Shown piece after piece: positions 26,161 to 37,007 of a stretch of 64,000 nucleotides of DNA. The DNA lies in the NCBI RefSeq assembly GCF_902833145.1, contig NZ_CADFEN010000014.1, positions 168,462 to 232,461 of the forward strand, read 5' to 3'. The translations under genes and the position numbers were made by a program. This stretch comes from Burkholderia sp. BCC0506. GTDB lineage: Bacteria; Pseudomonadota; Gammaproteobacteria; Burkholderiales; Burkholderiaceae. Position 1 is the first letter of the stretch; each line of letters opens with the position of its first letter. The notes under the pieces were generated by a model, which ran no database searches, was not told the DNA's origin, and saw only the letters and a list, made by a program, of their open reading frames with translations.

Positions 26161-26184
26161 CGTTAAGGATGTAAGCAGTACGTT

Positions 26185-26260
26185 GTCCCCTTCGTCTAGA
26201 GGCCTAGGACATCACCCTTTCACGGTGAGTACAGGGGTTCGAATCCCCTAGGGGACGCCA
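26185..26260 (+). tRNA. tRNA-Glu(TTC), copy 3
   Basis: Identical to copies 1 and 2; 296 bases from copy 2. Confidence 0.97.
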
Positions 26261-26333
26261 GATTTCGGCGTCGTTCGAACAAACGATGCGCCGGCAGGAA
26301 GTAACCGACGCCTGCCAGGCAAGCAGCAAGACT

Positions 26334-26410
26334 GGAGCGGTAGTTCAGTCGGTTAGAATACCGGCCTGTCACGCCGGGGGTCGCGGGTTCGAGTCCCGTC
26401 CGCTCCGCCA
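26334..26410 (+). tRNA. tRNA-Asp(GTC), copy 3
   Basis: Identical to copy 1. Its last 20 bases begin a 183-bp direct repeat that continues downstream. Confidence 0.97.
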
Positions 26411-26798
26411 GAAAATGAAGAAGCCCGCCTCGTGCGGGCTTTTTCATTTGCATCGCTCATTGCGCCCGCTTGCGGGCGCGTGACCGCGGAGTGGAGGAAG
26501 CCGCCTGCGCGGCTTCCGGCGGGACTCGAAGGGTTGCGCGTGCACGCGCAACCGCGGCCTGCAGGATGTGGGCGAGTCCCGTCCGCTCCGCCAGAAAATG
26601 AAGAAGCCCGCCTCGTGCGGGCTTTTTCATTTGCATGGCTCGTTGCGCCCGCTTGCGGGCGCGTGACCGCGGAGTGGAGGAAGCCGCCTGCGCGGCTTCC
26701 GGCGGGACTCGAAGGGTTGCGCGTGCACGCGCAACCGCGGCCTGCGGGATGTAGGCGAGTCCCGTCCGCTCCGCCAGAAAATGAAGAAGCCCGCCTCG
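26391..26798 (+). repeat. tandem 183-bp palindrome-rich repeat carrying tRNA-Asp 3' ends
   Basis: Two full units (26391-26573 and 26574-26756) differ at about 4 of 183 positions, and a truncated third starts at 26757. Each begins with the last 20 bases of tRNA-Asp (copies end at 26410, 26593 and 26776), followed by the terminator hairpin. Three perfect palindromes come next, in unit 1: GCGCCCGC-TT-GCGGGCGC (26462-26479), GGAAGCCGC-CTGC-GCGGCTTCC (26496-26517) and an unbroken 22-bp palindrome (26532-26553, half-site GGTTGCGCGTG). The third copy stops inside the terminator. The extra tRNA ends cannot form tRNAs. No credible protein is encoded. Confidence 0.85.
26414..26449 (+). terminator. terminator after tRNA-Asp copy 3
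   Basis: AAATGAAGAAGCCCGC pairs with GCGGGCTTTTTCATTT (16 bp, one G-T pair) around CTCGT. A second copy lies 183 bases downstream in the repeat. Confidence 0.85.
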
Positions 26799-26942
26799 GG
26801 CTGACCATAGATTTCGTTGGTGCCGTCCGTTCGCATTTCACCCCGCATGCCGCATCGCGCGCCGCGCGCCTACGAGAAATTCGCGATTGCATCCGCCCGC
26901 GACTGCGCTATCGTGGCGGGATGCGTTTCCGACTCCTGCGCG

Positions 26943-27407
26943 ATGCTCGATCCGACCGACCTGCGACTCCTGTATCAGCTCCGGCCCGCGGAGCCCGGCG
27001 ATTTCCCGTATGCCGAAGCGTTGACGCACGGCAACATGGGCGGCTACTACAAGCGCCACGGGCTCGTGTGGCGCAGCGACCTGTTCTATGCGAGCTGGCG
27101 CGAATCCGAGAACTTCATCCTCGAGGCCGACGGCGAGCGTATCGGCGTGCTGCGTGTGACCGAGGAGGGCGATTCGTTGCATATCCGCGACGTGCAGATC
27201 GCGGCCGGCCATCGCGGGCAGGGCGCCGGCACCTACATGCTCGAAATGTCGCATCGCTGGGCGCGCGCGCGCGGGCTGCACGAACTGCAGTTGCGCGTGT
27301 TCGTCGACAACCCCGCCGCGCGCTTGTACTTGCGCATGGGCTACCGGGTCACCGGGCCGCGGCTCGCGCAACTCGGCTCGATTCGCCACATGGTGCGGCC
27401 GGTCTGA
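26943..27407 (+). CDS. GNAT family N-acetyltransferase
   Basis: 154 residues with the GNAT acetyl-CoA fold: LHIRDVQIAAGHRGQGAGTYML contains the pyrophosphate-binding R-G-x-G-x-G/A pattern, and VFVDNPAARLYLRMGYRVTG is the typical C-terminal beta-alpha motif. The acetyl acceptor is unknown. The ATG at 26943 starts MLDPTDLRLLYQLRPAEPGD; more upstream starts add low-complexity residues next to the repeat region. It is convergent with the AraC regulator gene. Confidence 0.82.
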   Translation: MLDPTDLRLLYQLRPAEPGDFPYAEALTHGNMGGYYKRHGLVWRSDLFYASWRESENFILEADGERIGVLRVTEEGDSLHIRDVQIAAGHRGQGAGTYMLEMSHRWARARGLHELQLRVFVDNPAARLYLRMGYRVTGPRLAQLGSIRHMVRPV

Positions 27408-27432
27408 CGCGCCGGCGCGCCGGCGCGTGCAA

Positions 27433-28311
27433 TCAGCGCGCGGTGTCGATCGCGTCGTCGTCCGGCGTTTCGTCGTCCGCGACGCCGCCTTCCGGGCCTC
27501 GATGCTCGTAGCCGCGCAGCATGAACGCGCGCGGGCTTTCGCCGAATGCGCGACGGAACATGGCCGAGAACGCACTCTGACTCTGGTAGCCGAGCTCGCG
27601 CGCGATATGCGATAGCGGCCGCCCCTGGTTCAGCAGCGGAATCGCTCGCGCGAGCAGCGCCTGCTGGCGCCACTGCGAAAAGCTCACGCCCAGTTCCTGC
27701 TTGAAGAGCCGGGAGATCGTGCGCGTGCTCGCGCCGACCTCGCTCGCCCAGTGTTCGAGCGACTCCGCATGCGCGGGGTGTGCGAGTACCGATTCGCACA
27801 GCAGGCGCAGCCGTTTTTCGTCGGGCATCGGCACCGCGAGCGGCAGCGGCTCGGCGCGACTCAACTCGTCGAGCACGAGCCCGCACAGCAGGCGCTCGCG
27901 CGCGGTGCTCAGGTCGCGCGCATCGAGCGCGACGATCAGCTCGCGCAGCAGCCCCGTCACCTCGACGACGCGGCATGCGTCGAGGCCGTCGGGCACGATC
28001 GACTCGTCGATGTACAGCGTGCGCAAATAGGCCTCTTCGACGATCACGACCTCGTGCGTCACGTGCGGCGGCACCCAGATCGCGCGGGACGGCGGCACCA
28101 TCCACGTCGTGCCGGTCGTCGCGACGCGCAGCACGCCGCGCGACGCGTACGCGAGCTGCGCCCAGGCATGCGTGTGCAGCGGAATGCGGCGGCCGGCGTC
28201 GACTTGCCGCGCGCGCACGCGCATCGGATGGGCGGCGGTCGGCGCGAATTCCGGCGGGATATCGATGACATCGTACGGATTCGATACGTCGGCTGAGGCG
28301 GGCGGATTCAT
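27433..28311 (-). CDS. AraC-family transcriptional regulator with cupin sensor domain
   Basis: 292 residues from ATG 28311; an upstream ATG at 28392 would add 27 low-complexity residues, and neither start has a good ribosome site. The N-terminal cupin (about 20-110) contains GRRIPLHTHAWAQLAYASRGVLRV and VPPHVTHEV. The C-terminal double helix-turn-helix (about 175-270) contains SEVGASTRTISRLFKQELG and HIARELGYQSQSAFSAMFRRAFGESP, the classic AraC signature. The ligand is unknown. It is divergent from the gamma-glutamylcyclotransferase-like gene. Confidence 0.85.
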   Translation of the reverse strand: MNPPASADVSNPYDVIDIPPEFAPTAAHPMRVRARQVDAGRRIPLHTHAWAQLAYASRGVLRVATTGTTWMVPPSRAIWVPPHVTHEVVIVEEAYLRTLYIDESIVPDGLDACRVVEVTGLLRELIVALDARDLSTARERLLCGLVLDELSRAEPLPLAVPMPDEKRLRLLCESVLAHPAHAESLEHWASEVGASTRTISRLFKQELGVSFSQWRQQALLARAIPLLNQGRPLSHIARELGYQSQSAFSAMFRRAFGESPRAFMLRGYEHRGPEGGVADDETPDDDAIDTAR

Positions 28312-28577
28312 GAACGATTCGGGCGGCGGCGGCGATGCCGTCATTTTAGAAGGCGCAGCGCTGGCGCATGCGGCGGTTGGTCGGGCCATCATGCCGGATT
28401 CAAATGAACTTTGTGTGGGCCGCGGCGAATCCGTGGCGGCCGCCCGCGGCGGCGCACGCCGACGGTTCGAACCATCGGGCGGGTACTACGGTCTATCGAT
28501 GCGTGCGACATGTCGCGCCGCTCGCGCACCGATCGCACGCCAATACGGCAACACACGAATCGAAGAGGAGAACCACG

Positions 28578-28991
28578 ATGCGCCACGTATTCGTCTATGG
28601 CACCTTGAGAGCCGGACAGGCCAACGACATCGGCCATGCGGCCGCCCGCCACGGAATCGCCGCGCCGACGCTGCTGGGCGCGGCCGCGCTGCCGGGCGAA
28701 CTGTACGATTTCGGCACCTATCCGGGCATGATCGCCGGGCCGGCCGGCAAGTCGCTGGTGTGGGGCGACGTCTACGAGGTGGACGAGCGGCTCGTCCCGG
28801 TGCTCGACGAGATCGAGCGCGTCTATCCGGGCGTCGACTCGCTGTTCAAGCCCGAAGAAGTGACCGTCGAGCTCGGCGGCCGGCAGTACGCGTGCCTGTA
28901 TTATCCGGTCGCCGCGCATGCGGCAGCCGGGCGTCCGCGCATCGCGTCGGGCGACTGGGTCCAGTACCGGCGCGAGCAGGAGGCTGCCTGA
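28578..28991 (+). CDS. gamma-glutamylcyclotransferase-like (AIG2/YtfP) protein
   Basis: 137 residues. The GGCT-like fold has the substrate loop VFVYGTLRAG (YGTL at 7-10) and a candidate catalytic Glu80 in LDEIERVYPG. Family members cyclise gamma-glutamyl groups to release 5-oxoproline, but many small bacterial members are uncharacterised, so the substrate is left open. AGAGGAG sits a few bases before the ATG. It ends at a perfect-palindrome terminator shared with convergent aceB. Confidence 0.82.
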   Translation: MRHVFVYGTLRAGQANDIGHAAARHGIAAPTLLGAAALPGELYDFGTYPGMIAGPAGKSLVWGDVYEVDERLVPVLDEIERVYPGVDSLFKPEEVTVELGGRQYACLYYPVAAHAAAGRPRIASGDWVQYRREQEAA

Positions 28992-29026
28992 GCGTGCCCC
29001 GGCTGCTGCCGGATTCGCCGCAAAAG

Positions 29027-29052
29027 AAAAAAGCGCCCGCGGGCGCTTTTTT
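29027..29052. terminator. bidirectional terminator (26-bp palindrome)
   Basis: AAAAAAGCGCCCG continues directly into CGGGCGCTTTTTT, a perfect palindrome with A and T tracts on the two sides, placed between two convergent genes. Confidence 0.88.
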
Positions 29053-29119
29053 CATGCCGGTCGTCGCCGCGACTGCCGACCCGGCGCGAGGCCGGCGACG
29101 ACCGCAGCGGGCCGCGTCG

Positions 29120-30712
29120 TCAGATTTCCTCGTACAGCGGCAGCGTCAGGAATTCGGTGAAGCCTTCCGACGTCGACATCTGCTCGAAGATCGCCGCGGC
29201 GCGTTCGTACGGCTGCGTGTTGCCGCCGACCGCGCGCTTCACGTTGTCGAGCTCGAGCTTCGCGAATTCGCGCACGAGTTCGGCCGTGACCTTGCGGCCG
29301 TCGTCGAGCACGCCCTTCGGCGAGCGGATCCATTGCCACACCTGCGAGCGGGAAATCTCGGCCGTCGCCGCATCTTCCATCAGGTTGTGGATCGGCACGC
29401 AGCCGTTGCCGTCGAGCCACGCGCCGAGATAGTGGATCCCGACGTTGATGTTGTTGCGCAGGCCGGCCTCGGTGATCGGCGCTTCGGGCTGGAAGTCGAG
29501 CAGGTTCTTGCCTTCGACCTGCACGTCGTCGCGCTGCTTCGCGATCTGGTTCGGCTTGTCGCCGAGCACCTTGACGAATTCTTCCATCGCGATCGGCACG
29601 AGGCCCGGGTGCGCGACCCAGCCGCCGTCGTAGCCGTCGGTCGCGTCGCGCTGCTTGTCCGAGCGCACGCCGCCCATTGCCTTGTCGTTCGCTTCCGGAT
29701 CGTTCTTGATCGGAATCAGCGCGCTCATCCCGCCGATCGCCGGCGCGTTGCGCTTGTGGCAGGTCTTCAGCAGCAGCAGCGCGTACGCACGCATGAACGG
29801 CACCGTCATCGTGATCTTGGAACGGTCGGCCAGGCAGAAGTCGCGGTCGTTCTTGAACTTCTTGATCGCCGAGAAGATGTAGTCCCAGCGGCCGGCGTTC
29901 AGGCCCGAGCTGTGCTCGCGCAGTTCGTACAGGATCTCGTCCATCTCGAACGCGGCGAGGATCGTCTCGATCAGCACCGTCGCGCGGATCGTGCCGCGCG
30001 GCACGCCGACCGCTTCCTGCGCGGCGACGAAGATGTCGTTCCACAGACGCGCCTCGAGGTGGCTTTCCATCTTCGGCAGGTAGAAGTACGGGCCCGAGCC
30101 GCGTGCGATCAGCTCCTTCGCGTTGTGGAACAGGAACAGCGCGAAATCGAAGATGCCGCCGGACACGCGCTGGCCGTCGACCGTCACGTGCTTCTCGTCG
30201 AGGTGCCAGCCGCGCGGACGCACGATCAGCGTCGCGACCTTGTCGTTCAGCTTGTACGACTTGCCGTTCTGTTCGAGCGAGATCGTGCGGCGCACCGCGT
30301 CCTTCAGGTTGATCTGGCCGTCGATCTGGTTCGTCCAGCTCGGCGCGTTCGAATCCTCGAAGTCCGTCATGTACGAATCGGCGCCCGAGTTCAGCGCGTT
30401 GATGATCATCTTGCGCTCGACGGGGCCCGTGATCTCGACCCGGCGGCATTGCAGGTCGGCCGGCAGCGGCGCGACCTTCCAGTCGCCTTCGCGAATCGCC
30501 TTCGTCTCGGCCAGGAAGTCGGGGCGCTCGCCCGCGTCGAGGCGTTTCGTGCGCTCGACGCGCGCCTGCAACAGCGCCTGGCGGCGCGGCTCGAACGTCC
30601 GGTGCAGCGCCGCGACGAGTTCCAGTGCCTCGGGCGTCAGGATCGCTTCGTAGCCCGGCTTGATTTCGCCGGTGATCGTCATGCCTTGCGGCAGCGTGAT
30701 CGGGGTGCTCAT
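29120..30712 (-). CDS. aceB: malate synthase A
   Basis: 530 residues, the usual length of the A isoform. Condenses glyoxylate with acetyl-CoA to malate in the glyoxylate shunt. The family signature [16 protein letters not shown] is exact, with [15 protein letters not shown] and [14 protein letters not shown] supplying active-site residues. The start at 30712 is chosen because AAGGAG lies 9 bases upstream; the in-frame ATG at 30721 abuts that Shine-Dalgarno. The 2-haloacid dehalogenase gene lies 65 bases upstream on the same strand, and aceA is 2.7 kb further upstream as a separate unit. Confidence 0.97.
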   Translation of the reverse strand: MSTPITLPQGMTITGEIKPGYEAILTPEALELVAALHRTFEPRRQALLQARVERTKRLDAGERPDFLAETKAIREGDWKVAPLPADLQCRRVEITGPVERKMIINALNSGADSYMTDFEDSNAPSWTNQIDGQINLKDAVRRTISLEQNGKSYKLNDKVATLIVRPRGWHLDEKHVTVDGQRVSGGIFDFALFLFHNAKELIARGSGPYFYLPKMESHLEARLWNDIFVAAQEAVGVPRGTIRATVLIETILAAFEMDEILYELREHSSGLNAGRWDYIFSAIKKFKNDRDFCLADRSKITMTVPFMRAYALLLLKTCHKRNAPAIGGMSALIPIKNDPEANDKAMGGVRSDKQRDATDGYDGGWVAHPGLVPIAMEEFVKVLGDKPNQIAKQRDDVQVEGKNLLDFQPEAPITEAGLRNNINVGIHYLGAWLDGNGCVPIHNLMEDAATAEISRSQVWQWIRSPKGVLDDGRKVTAELVREFAKLELDNVKRAVGGNTQPYERAAAIFEQMSTSEGFTEFLTLPLYEEI

Positions 30713-30777
30713 GAGTCTCATCTCCTTGGTCGGTCAGTTGCGGTTTCGGTGAAGGGGGAGGGCGGCAGTCGCGAGCG

Positions 30778-31539
30778 TCATGCACCCGGGCCGGGGCGCG
30801 TGCGGTTCGCGGGTCTGCCGGACGGAGCCGGGGTGGCGAGGAAGGCGAGCAGGTCGGCCATGCCGGTGCCCGTGCCGTCGGGCGGCGCGCCGAGTTCCTC
30901 GGCGGGCGCGCCCGTGCGGTTGAGCCAGAACGTCGTGTAGCCGAACCAGGTGGCGCCGGCGACATCCCACGCGTTCGACGACACGAAGACGATGCCCCGC
31001 GGGTTCGGCCCGAACGCGGCGGTGCCGAGCGCGTAGGCTGCCGGGCTCGGCTTGTACGCGCGTACGGTGTCGGCCGACAGCACACGATCGAACAGCCCGG
31101 ACATGCCGGCGCTCTTGATCGCGATGTCGAGCATCTCCGGATTGCCGTTCGACAGGATCGCGAGCGGCGGGCGCGGGTCCAGCGCGCGGAGCTTGCGCAG
31201 CGCGGGTACCGTGTCGGGATAGGTGGACAGGCACGCGTATTCGTCCATCAGCCGCTTCTCGGCCGCGCTGTTCAGCGCGAGCCCGAGCCGGCGCGCGGCG
31301 AACCGCAGCGCATCGAGCGTGATGTCCCGGAACGGGCGGTAGTGCGCGCCGGCCGGATCGGCGAGCGTGCGCAACTGCGAGTATTCGATCTGCTTGCGTC
31401 GCCACAGCTGCGACAACCGTTCCCCGTGACCGGGAAACATCTGCTCAGCCGCGGCCAGCACGGCACGCACGTCGAACAACGTGCCGAATGCGTCGAAGAG
31501 GATGGCGTCGGGAGAGGAGAGTGTCGTTGTGGCCGACAT
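30778..31539 (-). CDS. (S)-2-haloacid dehalogenase (HAD type II)
   Basis: 253 residues of the L-2-haloacid dehalogenase class, which replaces the halogen of 2-haloacids with hydroxyl (chloroacetate gives glycolate). Catalytic features match well-studied enzymes such as Burkholderia DehIVa: nucleophile Asp16 in LFDAFGTLFD, Arg47 in LWRRKQIEYSQLRTL, SNGNPEML, a Lys in AYKPSP, and the SSNAWDVAG loop with Ser, Asn and Asp. The C-terminal 25 residues are a Pro/Gly-rich extension. It is directly upstream of aceB and divergent from a LysR regulator, which hints at use of the glycolate/glyoxylate product. Actual haloacid activity is inferred from conserved residues. Confidence 0.87.
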   Translation of the reverse strand: MSATTTLSSPDAILFDAFGTLFDVRAVLAAAEQMFPGHGERLSQLWRRKQIEYSQLRTLADPAGAHYRPFRDITLDALRFAARRLGLALNSAAEKRLMDEYACLSTYPDTVPALRKLRALDPRPPLAILSNGNPEMLDIAIKSAGMSGLFDRVLSADTVRAYKPSPAAYALGTAAFGPNPRGIVFVSSNAWDVAGATWFGYTTFWLNRTGAPAEELGAPPDGTGTGMADLLAFLATPAPSGRPANRTRPGPGA

Positions 31540-31616
31540 AGCCTTGCGCTCCAGTTTCAGAGGTCGGATCGATTCTATTCGTGATCGAAGGGGCTAAAAA
31601 AGACGCTAAACATCAC

Positions 31617-31645
31617 TTGATCTTTTACTTTCATATACCTAATCT
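31617..31645 (+). promoter_or_regulatory. candidate promoter of the LysR gene
   Basis: TTGATC (31617-31622), 17 bases, TAATCT (31640-31645). Confidence 0.45.
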
Positions 31646-31658
31646 TGGGCGACTCAAG
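31644..31658. promoter_or_regulatory. LysR-type operator candidate
   Basis: CTTG-N7-CAAG dyad (with an internal T-N11-A pattern) overlapping the predicted start of transcription, in the region shared by the regulator and the dehalogenase-aceB genes. A plausible autoregulatory site. Confidence 0.35.
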
Positions 31659-31693
31659 TTATTCGAAGGGCGGCGATGCCGCCCTCGCGCGTC

Positions 31694-32599
31694 ATGGACC
31701 GGTTCAAACAGATCGAAACGTTCGCCGCGGTCGCGGCGAAAGGCAGCCTGTCGGCGGCGGCGCATGCGGAAGGCGTCGCGCCGGCGATCATCGGCCGCCG
31801 CCTCGATGCGCTCGAGGAGCGGCTCGGCGTCAAACTGCTGGTGCGCACGACGCGCAAGCTCACGCTGACGTTCGAGGGTTCGGCATTCCTCGAGGATTGC
31901 CAGCGCATCATCCACGACATGCAGAACGCGGAAGCGAGCGTGTCCGCGGGCGGCGTCAAGGCGAGCGGCCATCTGCGGATTTCCGCGCCGGCGGGCTTCG
32001 GCCGGCGGCACGTCGCGCCGCTCGTGCCCGAATTCAGCGTCGGGCACCCGGACGTGTCGGTCACGCTCGACCTGTCCGACCGGATGGTCGATCTCGTCAA
32101 CGAAGGGTTCGATTGCGCGGTGCGGCTCGGCGAGCTGCCCGACTCGTCGCTGGTGTCGCTGAAGCTCGGCGAGAATCGCCGCGTGTGCGTCGCGTCGCCC
32201 GCGTATCTCGAGCGGCGCGGCACGCCGGCGACGCTCGCGGAGCTGGCGCGGCACAACTGCCTCGCGCTCGCGGCGAATGCGAACCAGCAGCGCGGCTGGA
32301 CGTTCCAGGAGGACGGCAAGGTCGTGTCGATCCGCGTGAACGGCACGATGGAATGCTCGGACGGCGCGGTGCTGCACGAGTGGTGCCTCGACGGCCACGG
32401 GCTCGCGTGGCGCTCGTGGTGGGAGGTCGGCGAGGACATCGCGGCCGGCCGGCTCGTCAGCGTGCTCGACGCGTTCGCCGCACCGCCGATCGGCATTCAT
32501 GCGGTGTTTCCGCAGCGCCGGCATCTGCCGCTGCGGGTGCGCCTGTTTCTCGATTACCTGAAGCACACGTACGAGCGGCCCGGCTATTGGGGCGCGTAG
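31694..32599 (+). CDS. LysR-family transcriptional regulator
   Basis: 301 residues. The N-terminal helix-turn-helix (about 3-60) reads IETFAAVAAKGSLSAAAHAEGVAPAIIGRRLDALEERLGVKLLVR. The C-terminal domain (about 88-295) is the periplasmic-binding-like effector domain with GHLRISAPAGFGRRHVAPLV. ATG 31694 gives the family N-terminus; an ATG at 31676 adds six residues. Divergence from the dehalogenase-aceB pair makes these the obvious targets by the usual LysR layout, though the inducer is unknown. Confidence 0.9.
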   Translation: MDRFKQIETFAAVAAKGSLSAAAHAEGVAPAIIGRRLDALEERLGVKLLVRTTRKLTLTFEGSAFLEDCQRIIHDMQNAEASVSAGGVKASGHLRISAPAGFGRRHVAPLVPEFSVGHPDVSVTLDLSDRMVDLVNEGFDCAVRLGELPDSSLVSLKLGENRRVCVASPAYLERRGTPATLAELARHNCLALAANANQQRGWTFQEDGKVVSIRVNGTMECSDGAVLHEWCLDGHGLAWRSWWEVGEDIAAGRLVSVLDAFAAPPIGIHAVFPQRRHLPLRVRLFLDYLKHTYERPGYWGA

Positions 32600-32764
32600 G
32601 CGAGAGCGACGCGCGCCCGCGTGTTTCCGATATGAGGGCGAACCCGCTGGCGGTGCAGCTTGCGCGGTTTCGCACACTACAATCGAAAGACGCACGCGCG
32701 CCGTGTCGCGGCCCGCCCGGCTGGCGCCGCGGCGCGCGACGTGCGATTGACGAAGGAGGGCGCG

Positions 32765-33199
32765 ATGTTCCGGCACATCCTCGTTCCAACCGACGGTTCC
32801 GAACTGTCGAAAAAGGCGATCGACGGGGCGATCGACCTGGCTCGCGCGGTCGGCGCGCGCGTGACGGCCTACGCGTGCCTGCCGCAATATCCGTACTCGC
32901 CGTTTTCCGAAGTGATCATCGAGCCGCCCGCCGATTTCCGCGCGCGCAGCGAGCGCGAGGCGCGTGCGCATCTCGACGAGGTGGAAGCGGCCGCGCAGGC
33001 GGCCGGGGTCGCCTGCGACACGTGGACGAGCGTGCACCCGTCGCCGTATCTCGGCATCATCGAGGCAGCCGAACGCGGCGGGTGCGACGTGATCTTCATG
33101 GCGTCCCACGGACGCCGCGGCCTCGGCAGCCTGCTGATCGGCAGCGAGACGCAGCGCGTGCTGACCCATACGAAAATTCCGGTGATCGTCTATCGATAG
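32765..33199 (+). CDS. universal stress protein (UspA family)
   Basis: 144 residues. FRHILVPTDGSELSKKAIDGAI is the Usp N-terminus and the ATP-binding motif is HGRRGLGSLLIGSETQRVL (the G-x2-G-x9-G-S type), so nucleotide binding is expected. Cytoplasmic; such proteins respond to starvation or oxygen limitation. GGAGG precedes the ATG. It is convergent with aceA. Confidence 0.9.
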   Translation: MFRHILVPTDGSELSKKAIDGAIDLARAVGARVTAYACLPQYPYSPFSEVIIEPPADFRARSEREARAHLDEVEAAAQAAGVACDTWTSVHPSPYLGIIEAAERGGCDVIFMASHGRRGLGSLLIGSETQRVLTHTKIPVIVYR

Positions 33200-33232
33200 G
33201 GCAGCGCCGGCCATGGCCGGCCCGGCTGCGCC

Positions 33233-33267
33233 GCGGAAAAAGGGCGCGCCGGACGAGGCCGGCGCGC
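33233..33267 (-). terminator. terminator of aceA
   Basis: GCGCGCCGG (33244-33252) pairs with CCGGCGCGC (33259-33267). Read on the minus strand it is followed by a CCCTTTTT tract, placing it after aceA. Confidence 0.75.
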
Positions 33268-33409
33268 ATCGTTGCTGGCGGCCCGCGGGCCGCGTGGCCG
33301 GTCGCGCAATGGACTGGCGCGCCTGCCGTCTCCTCCCTGATTGTTGTTCCGGTGGCCGATGCCGCGGCGTCGCGAGACGCGGCGGGCATCGGCGCAGCGC
33401 CTGCGCGGG

Positions 33410-34717
<1,308 letters not shown>

Positions 34718-35109
34718 GATGACCTCCTTGATGCGGTGTATGCCTGATGGCCGAATCTGACGGTGGTGGTGCTGTTCACGAAGCAGGGACGCGATGCGTT
34801 CCGTTTCGCGAAGTCTTGTATAAGAGTCTAGGCAAATCGGCGGAAGCGAAACAGGGGCCGTCTGGGGAAGTGTGGAATTTTTTAGTTGTTTTTATTCAAT
34901 GGGTTACTGGCTTGATTTCGAGATAAGAAACGCATTTTCCTATCCCGCAATCGCACGGGTTGTGCCGTGCAGCATGGTTTTTTACGACGCAAAAAATTTT
35001 TTCGTATCGTGAAATTTGCAACGAGGCGAAAAAAAACCGGCGCGGATGCGCCGGTTGGCTGGAAGGGCGGGTGCCGATCCGCGGGGCGGCCGAGGCCGCC
35101 CGTCTGGGC
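34718..35109. other. 392-base gap upstream of aceA
   Basis: Holds the aceA promoter region (nearest aceA), an A6T6 tract (34991-35002) typical of bent DNA, and the terminator of the DEAD-box gene. It is markedly AT-rich between 34870 and 35035. No open frame with coding character. Confidence 0.6.
35026..35056 (-). terminator. terminator of the DEAD-box helicase gene
   Basis: AACCGGCGC pairs with GCGCCGGTT around GGAT. On the minus strand it is followed by eight T residues, 54 bases after the helicase stop. Confidence 0.88.
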
Positions 35110-36651
<1,542 letters not shown>

Positions 36652-36743
36652 AACAATCCTTGAAACACAGTGGGTGAAACGTCGGCGCCAATCGCGCATA
36701 CCCAAGTCGTCGGATTCAGCGAGCAAATCGGGAAACGGGTGCA

Positions 36744-36765
36744 ATCCGCCGAACCTTCGGCGGAT
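36744..36765 (-). promoter_or_regulatory. leader hairpin upstream of rhlE
   Basis: ATCCGCCGAA and TTCGGCGGAT form a perfect 10-bp stem with a 2-base centre, about 95 bases upstream of the helicase ATG. There is no adjacent T run, so it is more likely a structured leader element than a terminator. Confidence 0.5.
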
Positions 36766-36942
36766 GAGGCATTAGAAGCTGTTTTGGGTGCGGCGCGCTT
36801 CAGGAGCGGGACCGCCAGCCTAGTTGACGACCGCAAGGGTCGAAGCAGGAGGGGACAGGTTCTAAACCGGATTGGAGCTTAACGCTACGAGGCGTCGGCC
36901 GGAACGGCTTGCGGGCCGAGCGCGGAAGATGACGCAGGCAGC

Positions 36943-36948
36943 ATTATA
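36943..36948 (-). promoter_or_regulatory. -10 element for rhlE
   Basis: Consensus TATAAT on the minus strand, preceded by an A/T-rich stretch but with no good -35. Start of transcription would be near 36936. Confidence 0.5.
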
Positions 36949-37007
36949 AAGAAATTTGCTGCGCTGCGCCACTGATTTGATTGCCGATTGCCGTGGCCGC
37001 GATCCGG

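Larger units (their letters stand above)
36652..37007. other. long leader and promoter of the DEAD-box gene
   Basis: A 356-base gap containing the minus-strand -10 element and a leader of about 285 nt with a perfect hairpin. No gene is seen. Confidence 0.6.

Noticed and set aside
26574-26776. Extra tRNA-Asp genes in the repeat units
   Set aside because: Only the last 20 bases of tRNA-Asp are present; D-arm and anticodon arm are missing.
26391-26798. CRISPR array
   Set aside because: The repeat is a 183-bp tandem unit without short repeats and unique spacers, and no cas genes are present.
26353-26892. Repeat-containing protein frame on the minus strand across tRNA-Asp copy 3 and the 183-bp units
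   Set aside because: Open only because 183 is a multiple of three and stop codons are rare in GC-rich DNA; its C-terminus is antisense tRNA. Similar false proteins are often annotated over tRNAs.
26432-27511. 359-codon plus-strand frame over the repeats and the GNAT gene
   Set aside because: Out of frame with the clear GNAT domain and made of repeat DNA translation.
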